Below, piece by piece: positions 13,898-16,669 of a stretch of DNA of 16,669 nucleotides (position 1 is the stretch's first letter; each line of letters opens with the position of its first letter). The stretch is from a bacterium UBP7_UBA7824 (GTDB lineage: Bacteria; UBP7; UBA6624). Position numbers and translations under genes: made by a program. Location of the stretch: contig DLTY01000022.1 of assembly GCA_002501535.1 (NCBI GenBank), positions 1-16,669 on the forward strand, written 5' to 3'. The notes beneath the pieces are model-generated. The model was not told the origin of the DNA and ran no database searches. It was given only the letters and a program-made list of their open reading frames with translations.

Positions 13898-16669
13898 TCA
13901 AGAAGAAAGACCTTCCAAATCTTCATCAAGCACACCAGTTCCAAAAGGAACACCTTCAACCTCATATCCAACATCTTCAAAATTTCTAAAACCAGTACCA
14001 ACAGGAACTCTTTCACCGACTATAACATTTTCTTTCAAGCCGTTCAAGAAATCTAACTTTCCTTCTATTGCAGCCTCCATAAGAGCGCTTGCTGTCATTT
14101 GGAAACTAGCAGCAGAAAGGAATGAACTGCTATTGCTTGCTCCCTTCTTAAGGCCCACCATGATTTGCTCCCAGGTAATCCTTCTTCCACCAACAGCTTC
14201 AAGCCTTTTGTTAATAGATCTTATTTCATTTATTGGAACTTTATCATCAGGCATATACGTAGAGTCACCTCCATCTATAACCTTGACATATCTAAACATT
14301 TCTTTCAATATAACTTCAAAGTGAATATCAAAAATATCTACACCTTGAGATCTGTAAACATTTTGAATCTTGTCTAAAGCATATGACTGAGCCGAATCAA
14401 TACCTTGAGCAGATAATATCTCAACAGGACTTCTCAAACCACTACTTATTGGATCAGCAACGCTTAATTCATCCCCAACCCTAACTTTGATGTCTCGATT
14501 TCTTGGAATAAGGATATTCACAGAATCAGCTAAAGCTTTTGTTTTTCTTTTTTTCTTTGAACCTTTTGGAGCTATAGATACTTCATAGCTATACCTATTA
14601 CTATCTATTAGCTCTTTGATGTTTGTTATAACTCCAGAAATAGGACTCAAAACAGCACCTTCTCCCTTGAGGTCAGGCTTAAATCTACTTTGGTAAACTT
14701 CAAAAAATATCTCAGCCAAAGGAAGACCTTGTGTGATGTCCGAAACATCAGATCCAGCTACACCTCCAGTATGGAAGGTTCTCATTGTCAACTGTGTTCC
14801 AGGCTCTCCAATTGATTGTGCAGCTATGACGCCAACAGGATCAGCCATGCTTACAGGAGCACCTGTTGCTTTGTTGTATCCATAACAACGAGCACAACAG
14901 CCTCGTGAAGAATTGCAAGTGATTGGTGACAAAAGCTTAACTCCCGCCAAGCCTGATTTGGATATGCTACTCCATGAATTCTTTTTAGCTGCTTTAATGC
15001 TTCTATTTTTAACTAACTCAACTATCTTTTGAACATTGTCTTCAGTAATCAGAACTCTTTCGTCACAGAAAATATTACCTTTTTCGTCGTAAATCCTTTC
15101 AGCAGTATATCTATGAAGTATCCTTCTCTTAAAGGAACTCCAATCAAAAGGACCATCTTTTTCTAGCCATTTTGGACCAAAAAGACTTAAGGCTGCATTT
15201 TCTTCTTTCTTTGTTTTATAGTGTGGCCTCTTTGTTACACCTCTGATAGTTCCACAATCTTCCTCTACGATATAAAGAGAATGGGCAATATCAACAAGTC
15301 TTCTTGTTAGGTAACCAGATCTACTAGTTCTTAATGCTGTATCAGTTTGACCTTTTCTAGCACCATGTGTAGAACTGAAATACTCATGCACTGATAACCC
15401 TTCTTTAAAGTTACTCTTAATTGGCGAAAGGATTAGCTTACCTGTTGGATCAGCCATCAAGCCTCTCATTCCTGCTAATTGTCTTACCTGATCCATCTTT
15501 CCTCTTGCTCCAGAATTAATCATCAACATCAAAGAATTATCTTCAGCCTGCTCTCCAGCCTCTATCAAAAGCTCTGTTATCCTCTCTGTCGCCCTATTCC
15601 AAAGAGCTTCAATTATGGTTTCATGATCAGTTTTTGTGAACCTTCTATCTTTTAATTTTTTTCCAGAAAGAGGGCTTAAGCCATCAGACCATGCCGAAGG
15701 ATTATTGTTGTCTTTCTTACTTGCTGGTCTACCTAATTCATTAGGTCTAACAAGTTCTAAACCTTTAGTCCTAGGGTTCTTTTCAGCAAAAGTAAGACTT
15801 GTCTTAAGTCTTTGATTGCACATTCCAGCTAACTCAGGAGTCAAAATGCCACCATTGTAAGCTGTGGCAATTAAAGATTCAACTTCTTCTGCAAGTGAAA
15901 TAATTCTTTGTTTTCTTTCGGGGATAATAACATCATCAACAGATAAAGATATACCGGCAAGACTGGACTGCCTAAAACCAAGGTCTTTAATGGCATCACA
16001 TATCTTTATAGCCTCAACCTGAGGGCAATTATTCAAAATTCGATTATTTATCTCTCTAAGCTCTTTAATATAAACGGGCTTGTCAACAAATCCAACTTCC
16101 TTTGGAAGAAGTTGGTTGAATATAATCCTTCCAACTGTTGTAACAACATAGCCAGAACCATTTTTATTTCTAACCAAAATAACATCTCTAACAGATAATG
16201 GCGTGGCTTGCTCATCATCAATTTTACGTTGTGACTCATATGCTAATCTAGCCTCACTTGGAGAAGTAAAAGAAGCTCTTATTTTTGATATTGGCAAAGT
16301 GATCTTGTCAACATCTTTAGGCCATTTTGACCTGATATCTTTAATTGAATCTTGATCTAAAAAACTCCACTTACATTTAACTATTTTTTTAAACGGAGAA
16401 TTTGAAGAAGACAGATTACGAGTAAAAACATGTCCTACAAAATTTTTCTCTAATTTTTTTGCACTTGAAAGATCATTTCTTGAAATCTCAAATTTTTGCT
16501 TAGGGTTAGATGTTAAATATGCAAGTCCAAGTATGACATCCTGACTAGGCAAATTAGATGGAGAGCCTGTTCCGGGAACAAAAGGATTATTAGTAGAAAG
16601 CATAAGCAGTCTAGCTTCAGCCTGAGCACCTTCAGAAAGAGGTAAATGAACAGCCATCTGATCACCATC
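13898..16669 (-). CDS. rpoC: RNA polymerase beta' subunit, C-terminal two thirds (partial)
   Basis: The frame is open to the window edge and begins [21 protein letters not shown], so the edge falls inside the catalytic NADFDGD motif that binds the active-site Mg2+. Numbering from the Met after DGDQ, the bridge-helix region [19 protein letters not shown] is at 381-399 and the trigger loop [20 protein letters not shown] at 609-628. The second zinc site is Cys468 and Cys581/588/591, and the tail is [18 protein letters not shown] (873-890). The trigger loop lacks the proteobacterial SI3 insert. Two extra stretches of about 65-70 residues relative to E. coli lie at about 50-128 and 274-340. A near-universal FQETT(R/K)VLTEAA motif is altered to [12 protein letters not shown] (852-863). 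Confidence 0.98.
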   Translation of the reverse strand, partial: DGDQMAVHLPLSEGAQAEARLLMLSTNNPFVPGTGSPSNLPSQDVILGLAYLTSNPKQKFEISRNDLSSAKKLEKNFVGHVFTRNLSSSNSPFKKIVKCKWSFLDQDSIKDIRSKWPKDVDKITLPISKIRASFTSPSEARLAYESQRKIDDEQATPLSVRDVILVRNKNGSGYVVTTVGRIIFNQLLPKEVGFVDKPVYIKELREINNRILNNCPQVEAIKICDAIKDLGFRQSSLAGISLSVDDVIIPERKQRIISLAEEVESLIATAYNGGILTPELAGMCNQRLKTSLTFAEKNPRTKGLELVRPNELGRPASKKDNNNPSAWSDGLSPLSGKKLKDRRFTKTDHETIIEALWNRATERITELLIEAGEQAEDNSLMLMINSGARGKMDQVRQLAGMRGLMADPTGKLILSPIKSNFKEGLSVHEYFSSTHGARKGQTDTALRTSRSGYLTRRLVDIAHSLYIVEEDCGTIRGVTKRPHYKTKKEENAALSLFGPKWLEKDGPFDWSSFKRRILHRYTAERIYDEKGNIFCDERVLITEDNVQKIVELVKNRSIKAAKKNSWSSISKSGLAGVKLLSPITCNSSRGCCARCYGYNKATGAPVSMADPVGVIAAQSIGEPGTQLTMRTFHTGGVAGSDVSDITQGLPLAEIFFEVYQSRFKPDLKGEGAVLSPISGVITNIKELIDSNRYSYEVSIAPKGSKKKRKTKALADSVNILIPRNRDIKVRVGDELSVADPISSGLRSPVEILSAQGIDSAQSYALDKIQNVYRSQGVDIFDIHFEVILKEMFRYVKVIDGGDSTYMPDDKVPINEIRSINKRLEAVGGRRITWEQIMVGLKKGASNSSSFLSAASFQMTASALMEAAIEGKLDFLNGLKENVIVGERVPVGTGFRNFEDVGYEVEGVPFGTGVLDEDLEGLSS

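Noticed and set aside
13898..16669. rpoC as a truncated or split gene
   Set aside because: The frame is open through DGDQ to the last base of the window, so the missing N terminus simply lies outside.
1..16669. Mobile elements, CRISPR arrays, tRNA or rRNA genes
   Set aside because: No transposase or integrase motifs, no spaced direct repeats and no room for RNA genes in the four short gaps.

Overview
This window is a piece of a compact, AT-rich bacterial chromosome. About 99% of it is protein-coding, and only about 180 bases in four short gaps lie outside genes. No rRNA, tRNA, insertion sequence, CRISPR array or phage gene is visible. The organism looks Gram-negative with an outer membrane. 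The evidence is a KdsC-type KDO phosphatase, an LptC-like exported protein, a twin-arginine-exported periplasmic MsrP and its haem membrane partner MsrQ. The phylum cannot be fixed from the sequence alone. The RNA polymerase beta' subunit lacks the large trigger-loop insert (SI3) of proteobacterial enzymes and reads GGVAG...ITQGLP there, and it carries two extra segments elsewhere. A streamlined planktonic lineage is a reasonable guess, but it is inference.

Region 1 (1-2343, minus strand) reads hflX -> spermidine-synthase-like gene -> palindrome-containing 63-base gap -> acylphosphatase -> start of another gene that leaves the window. Region 2 (2362-4217, plus strand) is a RidA-family gene coupled to glutamyl-tRNA synthetase (gltX). 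Its end overlaps the end of the facing operon by 8 bases.

Region 3 (12015 down to 4210, minus strand) is one unbroken run of seven overlapping genes: msrP, msrQ, kdsC, an lptC-like gene, carB, a small unknown gene and an OPT-family transporter. Every junction overlaps by 1, 4 or 10 bases, so a single translationally coupled transcript is likely. It mixes envelope maintenance (repair of oxidised periplasmic proteins, LPS building and transport) with pyrimidine/arginine precursor synthesis and peptide-type uptake.

Region 4 (12078-13860, plus strand) diverges from msrP. It is a coupled three-gene operon: an unrecognised 235-residue protein, an unrecognised six-helix membrane protein, and a divergent PAP2 (DUF212) membrane protein. 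It is the least explained part of the window. Region 5 (13898-16669, minus strand) is the C-terminal two thirds of rpoC, cut by the window edge inside the catalytic NADFDGD motif.

The genes at divergent or isolated starts have -10-like hexamers only 2-10 bases before the start codon and usually no Shine-Dalgarno sequence, which suggests leaderless or nearly leaderless mRNAs.
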